A DNA stretch of 43,123 bases from Streptacidiphilus sp. 4-A2. GTDB taxonomy: Bacteria; Actinomycetota; Actinomycetes; Streptomycetales; Streptomycetaceae. The notes below the pieces were generated by a model. That model was not told where the DNA came from. It ran no database searches and was given only the letters and a program-made list of their open reading frames with translations. Both the position numbers and the translations under genes were made by a program. How positions within the stretch are numbered: position 1 is the first letter of the stretch; each line of letters opens with the position of its first letter. The DNA lies in assembly GCA_014284505.1 (NCBI GenBank), contig JAAFYY010000004.1, positions 1 to 43,123 on the forward strand. Reading direction: 5' to 3'. Shown piece after piece: positions 24,113 through 31,704 of this stretch.

Positions 24113-25517
24113 TCAGCTGTCTGGATTGCGGGCGGTACGGCCGTGGCGCGCGGCCAGGTCGAGCGCCCGCAGCAGCGCCGGGTGCCATCCGGCCTGCGCC
24201 AAGGCCGGGCCGTGCAGCCCGCCCGCGTGCAGGGCGCGCAGCACCGAGCGGTGCTCGATGCCCTCGAACCAGGCGTCGTCCAGCCAGGTCCTGACCTGCC
24301 TGCGGCAGCGGCGCACCGGGGCGTCGGCGTCGGCCTGGTCGAGCGCGGCCGCGAGCCTGCGGGCCCCGTCGGTGAGGCGGTCCAGGAGCTGCGCGGCGCG
24401 CTCCGCGTCCGGGTACCTCGGCGGTCGGCGCGGGTCCTGGAACCGGACCGGGTCGACACCGCGGCGCAGCTGCTCCATCCGCCCGGGCAGCGGCGTCCAG
24501 CCGGGCTCGCCGGCGAGCAGCTGGTTGGCCTCGGCGACCGCCGAGCTCCACGCGTAGGCCAGGCCGCGCTCGCCCAGCGGCGTCCCGGCCGGGCGCGGCA
24601 TCGGGAGCTCACCGTCGCGGATGACGCCGTGGTTGCCGTGGACGGAGACCCACAGCGCGGTGGCCGATCCCTGGAGCGGCGCGGACTGGCCCCGGCGGCG
24701 GCCGGCCCCGGGGTCGGGGTTGATGATGCGGCCGCGCTCGTCGAGCCAGGCGGCGACCGCCGCGGTGGACTGCCGCAGCAGCGCGACGGCGTCGACGCGG
24801 GTGTGCCCGTCGGCGGTGGTGCCCTGGGGCGGCGGCGCACCCGGGCGGCGCGCAGGCCCGGGTGGAGGTCGTCGAGCTCCTGGTCGACCAGCTCGCCGGC
24901 GCGGGCGCCGGTGTCGGCGACCATGCCGCCGATGGCCAGCATCCGCAGCCGGGTGGCGGAGCCGCCGCCCCGGTGCGCTGCTGCAGGTCGGCCAGGGTCT
25001 CGCGGAGCATCTCGCGCGGCCGCGGCGGCACCGGTACTTTCGACGGCTGCCTGGGGGCCTTGCTGGGCAGGTGGGCCTCGGTGCCGACGGCGTCGGCCAG
25101 CAGACCGAGCACGGCGCGGCGCATCCGGGTGGTGTCGGCGTTCTCCTTGTCGGCCTTGCGGGCGGTGGCCCGGACCCGCAGTTCGCCGGCCGCGCCGAGC
25201 GCCAGGTAGGCCGTCGTGGCCTGCAGGTCTTCCAGCAGGTCCTCGACCGCGGCCTCGGGGCCGAGCGGGTAGTCCGGGTGCTGCAGCGCCCGGGCGAGCT
25301 CGCCCGCGACCCACCACAGCTGGCGCTCGCGCGCCGCCGACCCGGCGGCCCGGGCCGCGCTCGCGGCCGCGCGGTCCAGGCCCGGGTGCCCCACCGTGCG
25401 GTTGCTCACCACCGGAAGCCCCGGGCGTTGCGGCCAGCAGCCGCAGCTGCTCCACCTCGTGGACGGCGGCGGCCGCCGCCGTCGCCTGGCGCCGGTCGGC
25501 TTGGGGCGTGGCGGTCA
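24113..25517 (-). CDS. Recombinase-like protein, HxxR not seen
   Basis: About 467 residues from ATG 25517 (overlaps the upstream stop, ATGA): MTATPQADRRQATAAAAAVH, a helical region (LWWVAGELARALQHPDYPLG), then MVADTGARAGELVDQELDDL, which resembles the first arginine box of tyrosine recombinases. Later LWVSVHGNHGVIRDGELP and LDDAWFEGIEHRSVLRALHA. I do not see the HxxR and tyrosine boxes, so it may be a degenerate recombinase or a different family. At least five frame breaks are bridged. Confidence 0.45.
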
Positions 25518-26176
25518 TGGGGCAGCAGGTGGAACGCCACGGCCTCGATGCCCGACACAGGGCCGGCCCCGGGGACCGGAGACCAGGCGCGTGGCCAGGA
25601 CCTGGACGTAGCCGTTGAACGCCATCCGGTCGCGCAGGTCGGCCTCCGCCCATGCCTCGGAGCTGTCGACCAGCGCCTCGGCGGCGGTGCGCAGCCGCGT
25701 CTCGGTGTCGGTGGCCCACTGCTGCAGGTCCCGCTCCCCGGCCTTGGCGGCGCGCATCCGGCCCACGTCACGGCTGCTGTGCGCGGTGACGTGGGCGCGC
25801 TCCAGGCGCAGCGCCCGCGACTCGGCGGACTGCGGGTGCGCAGGCCGAGCGGGACGGCGATGTCGGTCCAGGTGATCTCGCGCGTGCGGGCCTGGCGGAT
25901 CAGCCGCAGCTCGATCCTCTCCAGCTGCTCGCGGGCCTCGGCGACCAGGGCCAGGGCGGCGAGCAGGTCCTCGCCGTCCGGATCGGCGGGCGCGTAGTGG
26001 TAGGGGTGCTCGCCGTCCCGCGCGTCGGCGACGGAGTTCACTCGCATCAGGGCCTCGTGCACCGGCATCCGGCGGGAGCCGCCGAACTGCTCCTGGTCCT
26101 CGCGCTCCCGGGGGGTGCGGTAGCGGTCCTGGATGCGTTCGAGGGCCGCCTCGCGCCGCTCGTACTCGTTCGTCAT
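25515..26176 (-). CDS. HTH-containing hypothetical protein
   Basis: About 220 residues. ATG 26176 (MTNEYERREAALERIQDRYR) or ATG 26188 in frame; neither has a clear ribosome site, so a leaderless message is possible. A helix-turn-helix-like segment reads TREITWTDIAVPLGLR followed by an Arg-rich helix (ALRLERAHV), then EALVDSSEAWAEADLRDRMA. Two frame breaks near 25850-25800 are bridged. Divergent from parA. It may bind the 26181 palindrome at its own start. Confidence 0.6.
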
Positions 26177-26180
26177 GGGC

Positions 26181-26197
26181 GTCAGCATTTCACTGAC
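26181..26197. repeat. GTCAG-N7-CTGAC palindrome at the start of the HTH gene
   Basis: GTCAGCATTTCACTGAC, flanked by GGGC and GCCC. It overlaps the alternative ATG at 26188, a position suited to autoregulation. Confidence 0.65.
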
Positions 26198-26251
26198 GCC
26201 CGCCGCCGTGCTTGCCTTCCGGGGGATTTCACACCACCAGGTGGTGTCACC

Positions 26252-26270
26252 GACCTCGGTTAATAGCCCT
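26252..26270 (+). promoter_or_regulatory. GGTTAATAGC site 3 (parA promoter)
   Basis: GACCTCGGTTAATAGCCCT about 82 bases before the parA start. The neighbouring ACACCACC-A-GGTGGTGT (26231-26247) is a second palindrome. Together they look like the operator/centromere end of the par locus. Confidence 0.65.
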
Positions 26271-26351
26271 CTTCATTGTCTTCACACGTGGACCGCTGCG
26301 CGCATTACGGCACGTCGCAGCCCTCCTCCGGCACGGAAGGCTCCTACAGTG

Positions 26352-27194
26352 ATGCCCATGACGACATTGGCTGTACGCGCGGCAACGGAGACGGCTGCGC
26401 GCTATGTGCTGCTGAACCAGAAGGGCGGCGTCGGGAAGACCCAGCTCGCCTGGCAGCTCGGCCGCGAGCTCGCCGAGCTCGGGCTGCGGGTGCTGATGGT
26501 GGACCTGGACCCGCAGGGGAACCTGTCGTACGCCCTGGGCCTGCTCCCCGCCGAGGACGCCCCGGAGAACGACGCGACGCTGTCGACGGCGATGACCGGC
26601 AAGTGGCGTGAGGGGGACCCGAGAAAGGGCGGCGACCCGATGGTGCTGACCCGGCCCTACCCCCACCACCCGAACCTGCACCTGCTGCCCTGGGACTGGG
26701 ACCACTTCACCATGGTGCGCACCCTGGACGTCCTGGAGTACCGAGAGGCCCGGCTGAGCCGGGTGCTCACCTGGTTCGACGGCCTTTTCGACGTCATCCT
26801 GCTGGACTGCCCGCCGTCGCTGGACATCATCACCGACAACGCGCTGCACGCGGTGCGCGACGGCCGCGGCAAGGTGCTGATCCCGGTGGAGGCCGAGGAC
26901 TTCTCCCTGCGTGCCACCCGGATCCTGCTCAGCCAGATCGAGACGAAGGAGGAGAACAGCGGCTTGGACATCGACATCGCCGGGTTCGTCCTCGGCAAGA
27001 TGACCGACACCAAGCTCGCCAAGGACTGCGAAGCGAAGCTGCGGAGCATCGAGCACATCGAGATCCTGGCCACGGTGCGCCACCGCACCGAGATCCAGCA
27101 GTGCGTCCGCGAGCACAAGGCCTTGCGCGACCACGCCCCGGACAACGACCAGCTCCCGGCGTTCGCCGGGCTCGCGAAGAGGATGGCGGCCTGA
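26352..27194 (+). CDS. parA: ParA-type partition ATPase
   Basis: Intact, 280 residues from ATG 26352 (or ATG 26358). The deviant Walker A KGGVGKT lies at about residues 23-29 (RYVLLNQKGGVGKTQLAWQL); VLMVDLDPQGNLSYALGL and VILLDCPPSLDIIT follow as the A' and Walker B motifs. Family members form ATP-dependent gradients on the nucleoid that position plasmid copies, with a ParB-type partner bound at a centromere. The downstream gene overlaps by one base (TGATG). Confidence 0.9.
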   Translation: MPMTTLAVRAATETAARYVLLNQKGGVGKTQLAWQLGRELAELGLRVLMVDLDPQGNLSYALGLLPAEDAPENDATLSTAMTGKWREGDPRKGGDPMVLTRPYPHHPNLHLLPWDWDHFTMVRTLDVLEYREARLSRVLTWFDGLFDVILLDCPPSLDIITDNALHAVRDGRGKVLIPVEAEDFSLRATRILLSQIETKEENSGLDIDIAGFVLGKMTDTKLAKDCEAKLRSIEHIEILATVRHRTEIQQCVREHKALRDHAPDNDQLPAFAGLAKRMAA

Positions 27195-27578
27195 TGGCGA
27201 GCTTCGGCGACAGCACCGAGCAGGACAAGCTGCGGGACGCGGCCGCCCGCCGCTACAAGCGGAAGCCGGCCCCGGCCGCCCCCGGGGCAACGTCCGCAAG
27301 ACGTACTGGCTCCCGGCCGAGGACGCCGCCGCGTTCCAGCAGGTGATCGACGACCTGCACTTCGACACCCGGCTCGACAAGTCCGTGGTCCTCGGGGCGC
27401 TGCTGCAGGCGGCCATCGCCCAGCGCAAGCAGGTGCACGCCGGGCTGAAGGAGCGCGCGAAGGAGGCGGCGGCCGCGCCCGCTCCCGCCGCCCCGGGCAC
27501 GGGCGCGCGGCCGAGCTGGACGCCGAACTGGCGGCCGAGCTCGCCGCCGAGTCCAGCTCCAGCCGCCGTCGGTCGTAG
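27194..27578 (+). CDS. ParB-like partner
   Basis: About 128 residues after bridging two frame breaks: MASFGDSTEQDKLRDAAARR YKRKPAP, GNVRKTYWLPAEDAAAFQQV, IDDLHFDTRLDKSVVLGALL, and an Ala/Glu-rich tail (AELDAELAAELAAE) with a Ser/Arg end. The middle (KTYWLP then two helices) is like a ribbon-helix-helix. Its direct overlap with parA makes it the likely centromere-binding partner. A classical ParB with a KorB-type HTH is not present. Confidence 0.6.
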
Positions 27579-27630
27579 CGGCGCTGCGTCCTCGTACCCC
27601 TCTCACCCCTGGTAGTGCCCTGAGTCCTCC

Positions 27631-27650
27631 CAGGGCTATTAATCCAGGCC
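27631..27650 (-). promoter_or_regulatory. GGTTAATAGC site 4 (inverted)
   Basis: Minus-strand reading GGCCTGGATTAATAGCCCTG, 25 bases before the next gene. Opposite orientation to the site before parA, so the par genes lie between inverted sites. Confidence 0.65.
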
Positions 27651-27674
27651 AGGACCAACCACAGCAGGAGAGAT

Positions 27675-27995
27675 ATGACTGAGCCCAGCGTCACACCACC
27701 CGCCGACGGCGAGGACCAGGGCGACGACGCCGCGCGGCCGGGCAGCCGCGCCAGCTTCGGGCTGCCGCCGCGCCGGCGCGGCCGCCCCAGCGGGCCGGAC
27801 CGGGTCGCGCTGCACGTGCGGGTGACCCTGGACGTCGACGCCCTAGTGACCGAGATCGTCGACCACACCGGCGCCGGTCCGCAGGAAGTCGTCGAAGAGG
27901 CCGTGCGCCGGTACGCGGCGGCGCTGCGCCGCAGCGGGAAGCTGCCCAAGGACCCGGCCGATGCCCCCGGCCCCGGCCGCTCCGTGATCGGTTAA
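27675..27995 (+). CDS. Ribbon-helix-helix-type DNA-binding protein
   Basis: Intact, 106 residues, AGGAGAG ribosome site. Disordered acidic N-terminus, a basic patch (GLPPRRRGRPSGP), then a likely RHH: VALHVRVTLDVDALVTEIVD followed by PQEVVEEAVRRYAAALRR. Such proteins bind operator or centromere repeats. Its stop codon TAA is part of the GGTTAATAGCCC site at 27990, so the gene is bracketed by two sites (27631 and 27990). Confidence 0.7.
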   Translation: MTEPSVTPPADGEDQGDDAARPGSRASFGLPPRRRGRPSGPDRVALHVRVTLDVDALVTEIVDHTGAGPQEVVEEAVRRYAAALRRSGKLPKDPADAPGPGRSVIG

Positions 27996-28003
27996 TAGCC
28001 CTC
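27990..28003 (+). promoter_or_regulatory. GGTTAATAGC site 5
   Basis: GGTTAATAGCCCTC; the TAA is the stop codon of the RHH-type gene. Same orientation as the site before parA. Confidence 0.65.
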
Positions 28004-28091
28004 GCAGCGCACGGATGGCTCCGCACCCTGCGAGCCCTCCGTGCGCACAGAGCCCTCCGTGCGCGAGACTGGAGGGCGCAGCCGGGTGTCT

Positions 28092-28107
28092 CTATCTTGC
28101 AAGACAC
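28092..28107. promoter_or_regulatory. CTATCTTGCAAG operator copy 1
   Basis: GTGTCTCTATCTTGCAAGAC about 40 bases before the start at 28132. Left half matches the perfect palindrome of copies 2 and 3. Probably the operator of this gene. Confidence 0.65.
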
Positions 28108-28131
28108 AAAAGACCAGTTGAAGGGATCACG

Positions 28132-28791
28132 ATGGGCGGAATGACGCCGGTGACGGCCGCAGCCCAGTACGGCACCCGGGTGAAGCTGAGCCGGGCGCTC
28201 ACGCGCCAGCGGCAGCTGCGCACGGAGATCCGCAACCAGCCGCGGTGGTCGACGAAGGGCCGGTCCCGCCAGGACGCCGCACTGCTGCGAGGCGACCTGC
28301 GCGAGCACCTGGCCGCGCTGCGCGCCGCCGGCACCCTGCTCGACACCATCGACGTCCTGGCCGCCTTCGGCATCAGGGCTGAGCTGACCGCGCGGGGCTG
28401 GGACCGCACATGGGAGCCGGTGCCGGCGGAGGCCGTCGAATGGGGGCGCTGGCCCGGGTCACCCGACACCGGCACCCCGGAGCGGATCCCGCTGCGGCTG
28501 CCGAGCGAGTTGGCCACCCAGGTGCAGGCCGCCTGCTGGTGGACCAGCGCCGCCGCGATCCGCGACCTGCGCGACTGGCGCGACCGCCACCCGGACCTGC
28601 TGCTGGGCGTGCGGCCGGACGAAGAGCCGCTGGTGGAGTACCGGGAGCTGTCCCGGCGGGTGACCACCACCGGGGTCATCTGGCGCGCCGGTATCAAGAC
28701 TGGCATCCTCGCTGCCGATCCAACCGCTTATGACCCAATGGAAGCCGAGGCCGATCGAGCCTCCGGTGACGCTGGCATTTCCGCCAGCTGA
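28132..28791 (+). CDS. Hypothetical protein, 219 aa
   Basis: Intact, start MGGMTPVTAAAQYGTRVKLS with an AAGGGAT ribosome site. A basic N-terminal segment (RALTRQRQLRTEIRNQPRWS, KGRSRQDAA) precedes a helical part (LAAFGIRAELTARGWDRTWE) and a Trp-rich C-terminal half (CWWTSAAAIRDLRDWRDRHP). I do not recognise it. The CTATCTTGCAAG site at its promoter and two further copies downstream hint that it, or its regulator, controls this cargo block. Confidence 0.65.
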   Translation: MGGMTPVTAAAQYGTRVKLSRALTRQRQLRTEIRNQPRWSTKGRSRQDAALLRGDLREHLAALRAAGTLLDTIDVLAAFGIRAELTARGWDRTWEPVPAEAVEWGRWPGSPDTGTPERIPLRLPSELATQVQAACWWTSAAAIRDLRDWRDRHPDLLLGVRPDEEPLVEYRELSRRVTTTGVIWRAGIKTGILAADPTAYDPMEAEADRASGDAGISAS

Positions 28792-28831
28792 AAGAGCCGC
28801 CGCCCGAACAGCGGCCGCGCTCAAGGTGTCT

Positions 28832-28847
28832 CTATCTTGCAAGATAG
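28832..28847. promoter_or_regulatory. CTATCTTGCAAGATAG operator copy 2
   Basis: Perfect 16-bp palindrome preceded by GTGTCT and followed by AAAAG, as in copy 1. Confidence 0.7.
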
Positions 28848-29036
28848 AAAAGCCCTGGTAACCACGCGCACGTGGCGCTGGCCCTCCCCGAAAAGCCCGG
28901 GTAGCCGACTGGACCGGGGGCGGTGGTGAGGCACGCATTACCGGCAGCGCTACCACCATCTATGAGCTAGTCATTCCCGCCAGCTAAAACAGCAGCGAGC
29001 CGCACAGCCAGGATGGGCGAAACGTCGGCGTGAATC

Positions 29037-29052
29037 CTATCTTGCAAGATAG
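29037..29052. promoter_or_regulatory. CTATCTTGCAAGATAG operator copy 3
   Basis: Second perfect copy, about 115 bases upstream of the start at 29169, suitable for controlling the overlapping trio. Confidence 0.7.
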
Positions 29053-29168
29053 AAACACACTGTTCAGCGCGCTACAGCAGTTGCGGCGCGCCGCCGTCAG
29101 GGGCTACCGTCAGGACGTTACGGTGACGCTGGGTCTCCGGATGATCACTCTCTTGGATTGGGGTTCGC

Positions 29169-30352
29169 ATGACTGCCGATGCCGACTCGGTGACGGTCTA
29201 CGACTGGTGGGACCAGGTCCCCCAGGGCCGGTACGCCAGCCGCACCCAGCTCGCCGCCGCCGACCTCCCGCGCAAGGCCGTCGGGCCGGTCCGGGCCCGG
29301 GTGTGGAGCTCGGACTGGCGCGACCGGGGCGACCGGCAGCTCGTCGACCTGTACGACGTCGCGGAGACCGTGCCGACCAGGACCACGGCCAGGGCGCTGG
29401 CCGACTCCGAGCGCCGCAGCAGGGCGGCGCGGGTGTGCGCCGACTGCGGCGGCCACAGCCAGCGCCCGCTGGTCAGCCGCGACGGCCGCCACCGCTGCAT
29501 GGCCTGCGCCCACATCGCGCGGCTGGTCGAGCGGCAGATCGAGCTGCGCGAGGAGCGGGCCGACCTGTCGGCGTGGGCCGCCGAGCAGCTGGCCGACCCC
29601 GGCACCGCGGTGGTCTGGGTGGACCTGGTCGCTGCCGGGCGCACTCCCGGCGGCCGGGCCCGCCCGCCGCTGGCCGCCCGGGTCAGCGCGGTCGACTCCA
29701 CCGGCGAGCGCCTGGTCGACGTCCTGCTCGACCTCACCGGCCCGCGCACCGATGGCGCGCCGCCCAAGGCCGTCGACCCGAGGACCGGGGCCCGCCGGCT
29801 GACCCGGGCACTGGGGACCGCACCCGGCTGCTGTGCTGGGACAGCGGCACCGCGCTGCGCACCGTCCTCGCCCGGCTCCAGGAGCTCGGGCACCCGGCGC
29901 CGCTGCCCGGCCTGCCGCGCCACAACGGCAACGGCCCGCTGGAGATCGAGCACACCGTCAAGGTCTGGCGCGGCGACCTGGACCCCGCCACCGGCCACCT
30001 GCGTTCCCCCTGGCCGCCCGGCACCGCCGACCGGCTGCACCTGCTGCTGCAGCGCGTCGCCGAGGACGACGGCGCGGGCCGCCCCGGCACCAGCGGCCGC
30101 ACCCGGATGCGCGAGGCCCGCGTCAACGGCCGCCCCGGGCGCTGGGGCAGCTACCCGGTGCAGATCGCGGTGACCGGCCCGGCCGGGGCGGGCGAGCGCC
30201 TGGCCGACGCGCTCGCCGACGCCGGGCTCCTGGCCGACCCGGTCCGCGCGGTCCACGGCCCGGTGCCCAGCCGCGAGGTCCCCGGCCACCACGTCACCTA
30301 CCTCGGCGGCGGCGAGCAGCTGCTGGCCGATGTCCTCGGCGGCGACCGGTGA
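29169..30352 (+). CDS. Hypothetical protein with zinc knuckle, first of a trio
   Basis: About 394 residues from ATG 29169 (MTADADSVTVYDWWDQVPQG). Near residue 93 is a zinc knuckle CADCGGH...CMAC, then helical and Arg-rich parts (HIARLVERQIELREERADLS). After one frame break near 29815 it continues LLCWDSGTALRTVLARLQEL, TVKVWRGDLDPATGHLRSPW and ends LLADVLGGDR. No enzyme family recognised. Its stop overlaps the next start (GTGA). Confidence 0.65.
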
Positions 30353-30558
30353 GCGGGGGCCGGCGCACGCACCCGGCGCCACTGCCCGGCATCGCCCACG
30401 TGCGCATCACCGCGGCCGACCAGGCCACCGCCGAGAAGATCCTCAACGTCCTCGGCGCATACTTCACCGTCACCGCGCCGGCGGACTACCCCGGCGGCCG
30501 CGCCTACGTCGACGTCGACACCCGCACCCCGGCCCCGGCCTACCCCGAGGCGCGCTGA
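30349..30558 (+). CDS. Small protein, 69 aa, second of the trio
   Basis: Intact from GTG 30349. Beta-alpha-beta pattern HVRITAADQATAEKILNVLG, AYFTVTAP, YVDVDTRT resembles ACT- or ferredoxin-like small domains. Overlaps the upstream stop by four bases, and its own stop is two bases before the next start. Confidence 0.65.
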   Translation: MSGGRRTHPAPLPGIAHVRITAADQATAEKILNVLGAYFTVTAPADYPGGRAYVDVDTRTPAPAYPEAR

Positions 30559-30560
30559 CC

Positions 30561-31376
30561 GTGGACGACACCCGGTCCCGCCCGGTGCTGCTGCTCGACA
30601 TCGACGGCGTCCTGTCCCCCTACGCGGCCGCCCGGCCGCTGCCCGGCTACCGGCCCCACCGGGCCCGGCCGACCGCGTGGCGGGACTGGGCGGCGATGGT
30701 CTACCCGCGCCCCGACCACCTGCGACTGCTGCTCAACCCGCACATCGGGCGCCGCCTGGAGAAGCTGCCCGTCGACCTGGTGTGGGCGGGGGCGTGGCAG
30801 CCGCCGGAGCTGCAGCAGCTGCTCGGCCCGCTGGGCCTGGCCGTCCTGCCCCCCTCGGTGCCGTTGCAGAAGGGCCCCTTCTTCATGCGGCTCGACAACC
30901 CGGGGGTGAGTCCGCACGCCGACGACGACCAGTGGTGGCGGGCCCAGGGCATCCTGGGCTGGTCCCGGGGCCACGACCGGCCCCTGGCCTGGCTCGCGCC
31001 GCACTTCGCCCCCGGCGTCCCCGCCGAGGTGGCCCGCCACCACGCGGCCCCGGTCCTGCTGCACGAGGTCGACCCGGCCACCGGGCTGACCGACGCCGAC
31101 TTCACCACGCTGGAGCACTGGGCGCGGCAGGTCGCCGCGCTCCCGCCAGCCCCGGTCGTCGTACCCAGGCGCTGCCGGGACTGCGGCGGCCGCTCGACCA
31201 CAGTGGTCGACGGCCGCCGCGTCGACCGCGTCCACGACCGCTGCGGGTCGTGCTGCGAGTGCTACTGCCTCGACCGCAGCGACCGCAGCGGAGACTTCAG
31301 CGCGTGCGGCGACCTGGCCGAGGAGAGCTGCCCCGACTGCCGCTGCTGCCGGATCTGCGTCGGCTGCCACTGCTGA
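30561..31376 (+). CDS. HAD-like protein with Cys-rich tail, third of the trio
   Basis: Intact, 271 residues, GTG start. Motif I of the HAD superfamily is clear at residues 9-18 (VLLLDIDGVLSP, DxD with the second Asp two on). Following VWAGAWQPPELQQL fits the motif II region. The last 75 residues hold about 16 cysteines (CRDCGG, CGSCCECYC, CPDCRCCRICVGCHC), a probable multi-metal domain. The fusion is unusual for the HAD family. Possibly a phosphatase acting on a plasmid- or phage-related substrate; not established. Confidence 0.7.
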   Translation: MDDTRSRPVLLLDIDGVLSPYAAARPLPGYRPHRARPTAWRDWAAMVYPRPDHLRLLLNPHIGRRLEKLPVDLVWAGAWQPPELQQLLGPLGLAVLPPSVPLQKGPFFMRLDNPGVSPHADDDQWWRAQGILGWSRGHDRPLAWLAPHFAPGVPAEVARHHAAPVLLHEVDPATGLTDADFTTLEHWARQVAALPPAPVVVPRRCRDCGGRSTTVVDGRRVDRVHDRCGSCCECYCLDRSDRSGDFSACGDLAEESCPDCRCCRICVGCHC

Positions 31377-31704
31377 GCCCTGGCCCAGCGGTCTCGGGGT
31401 CGGACCAGGCGGCTAACTCAGTGTTTGCCACGCCAGTACATGAGCCGCAGATTGAGCAGTTTTTTCCACCAGCGAAAAAGCCATCCTTGCCGCTGACTGA
31501 AATAGGTCAGCGGATCGCTGACGTCGTTCCCGGAGTCAGCCGCGAGCGATTTTGGGATTCGACGTGCGGCGATGGCCCTGCGGCGAGGCCCGGGAACGGC
31601 GGCCAGGGCGACGCCGACGTGCGCGCCGGCGCAGCCGGGGCGAGCCTTCGGCGCGCTCCTGATCGCCGGTCCGGCCGTGACGCGCCCGCCGATAGGATCA
31701 GCGG
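31377..31704. other. Gap with composite module copy 3
   Basis: 328 bases with no supported gene; locally lower GC between 31420 and 31560. It holds the inverted third copy of the composite module (31462-31522), an additional CCGCTGAC/GTCAGCGG pair (31489-31513), and a TAGGAT -10-like box at 31691 leading to the GTG at 31705. Confidence 0.6.
31462..31522 (-). repeat. Composite palindrome module, copy 3 (inverted)
   Basis: On the minus strand GTCAGCG-ATC-CGCTGAC (31522-31506), 27 bases, then TTTTCGCTGGTGGAAAA (31478-31462). Same 44-bp centre spacing as the other two copies. Confidence 0.75.

Larger units (their letters stand above)
28792..29168. other. Gap with operators before the cargo trio
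   Basis: 377 bases without a convincing gene. It contains CTATCTTGCAAGATAG at 28832-28847 and 29037-29052, the B-like pieces ATTTCCGCCAGCTGAAA (28777) and ATTCCCGCCAGCTAAAA (28974), and CCGTCAGG repeats near 29094-29116. Likely promoter and regulation of the gene at 29169. Confidence 0.55.
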
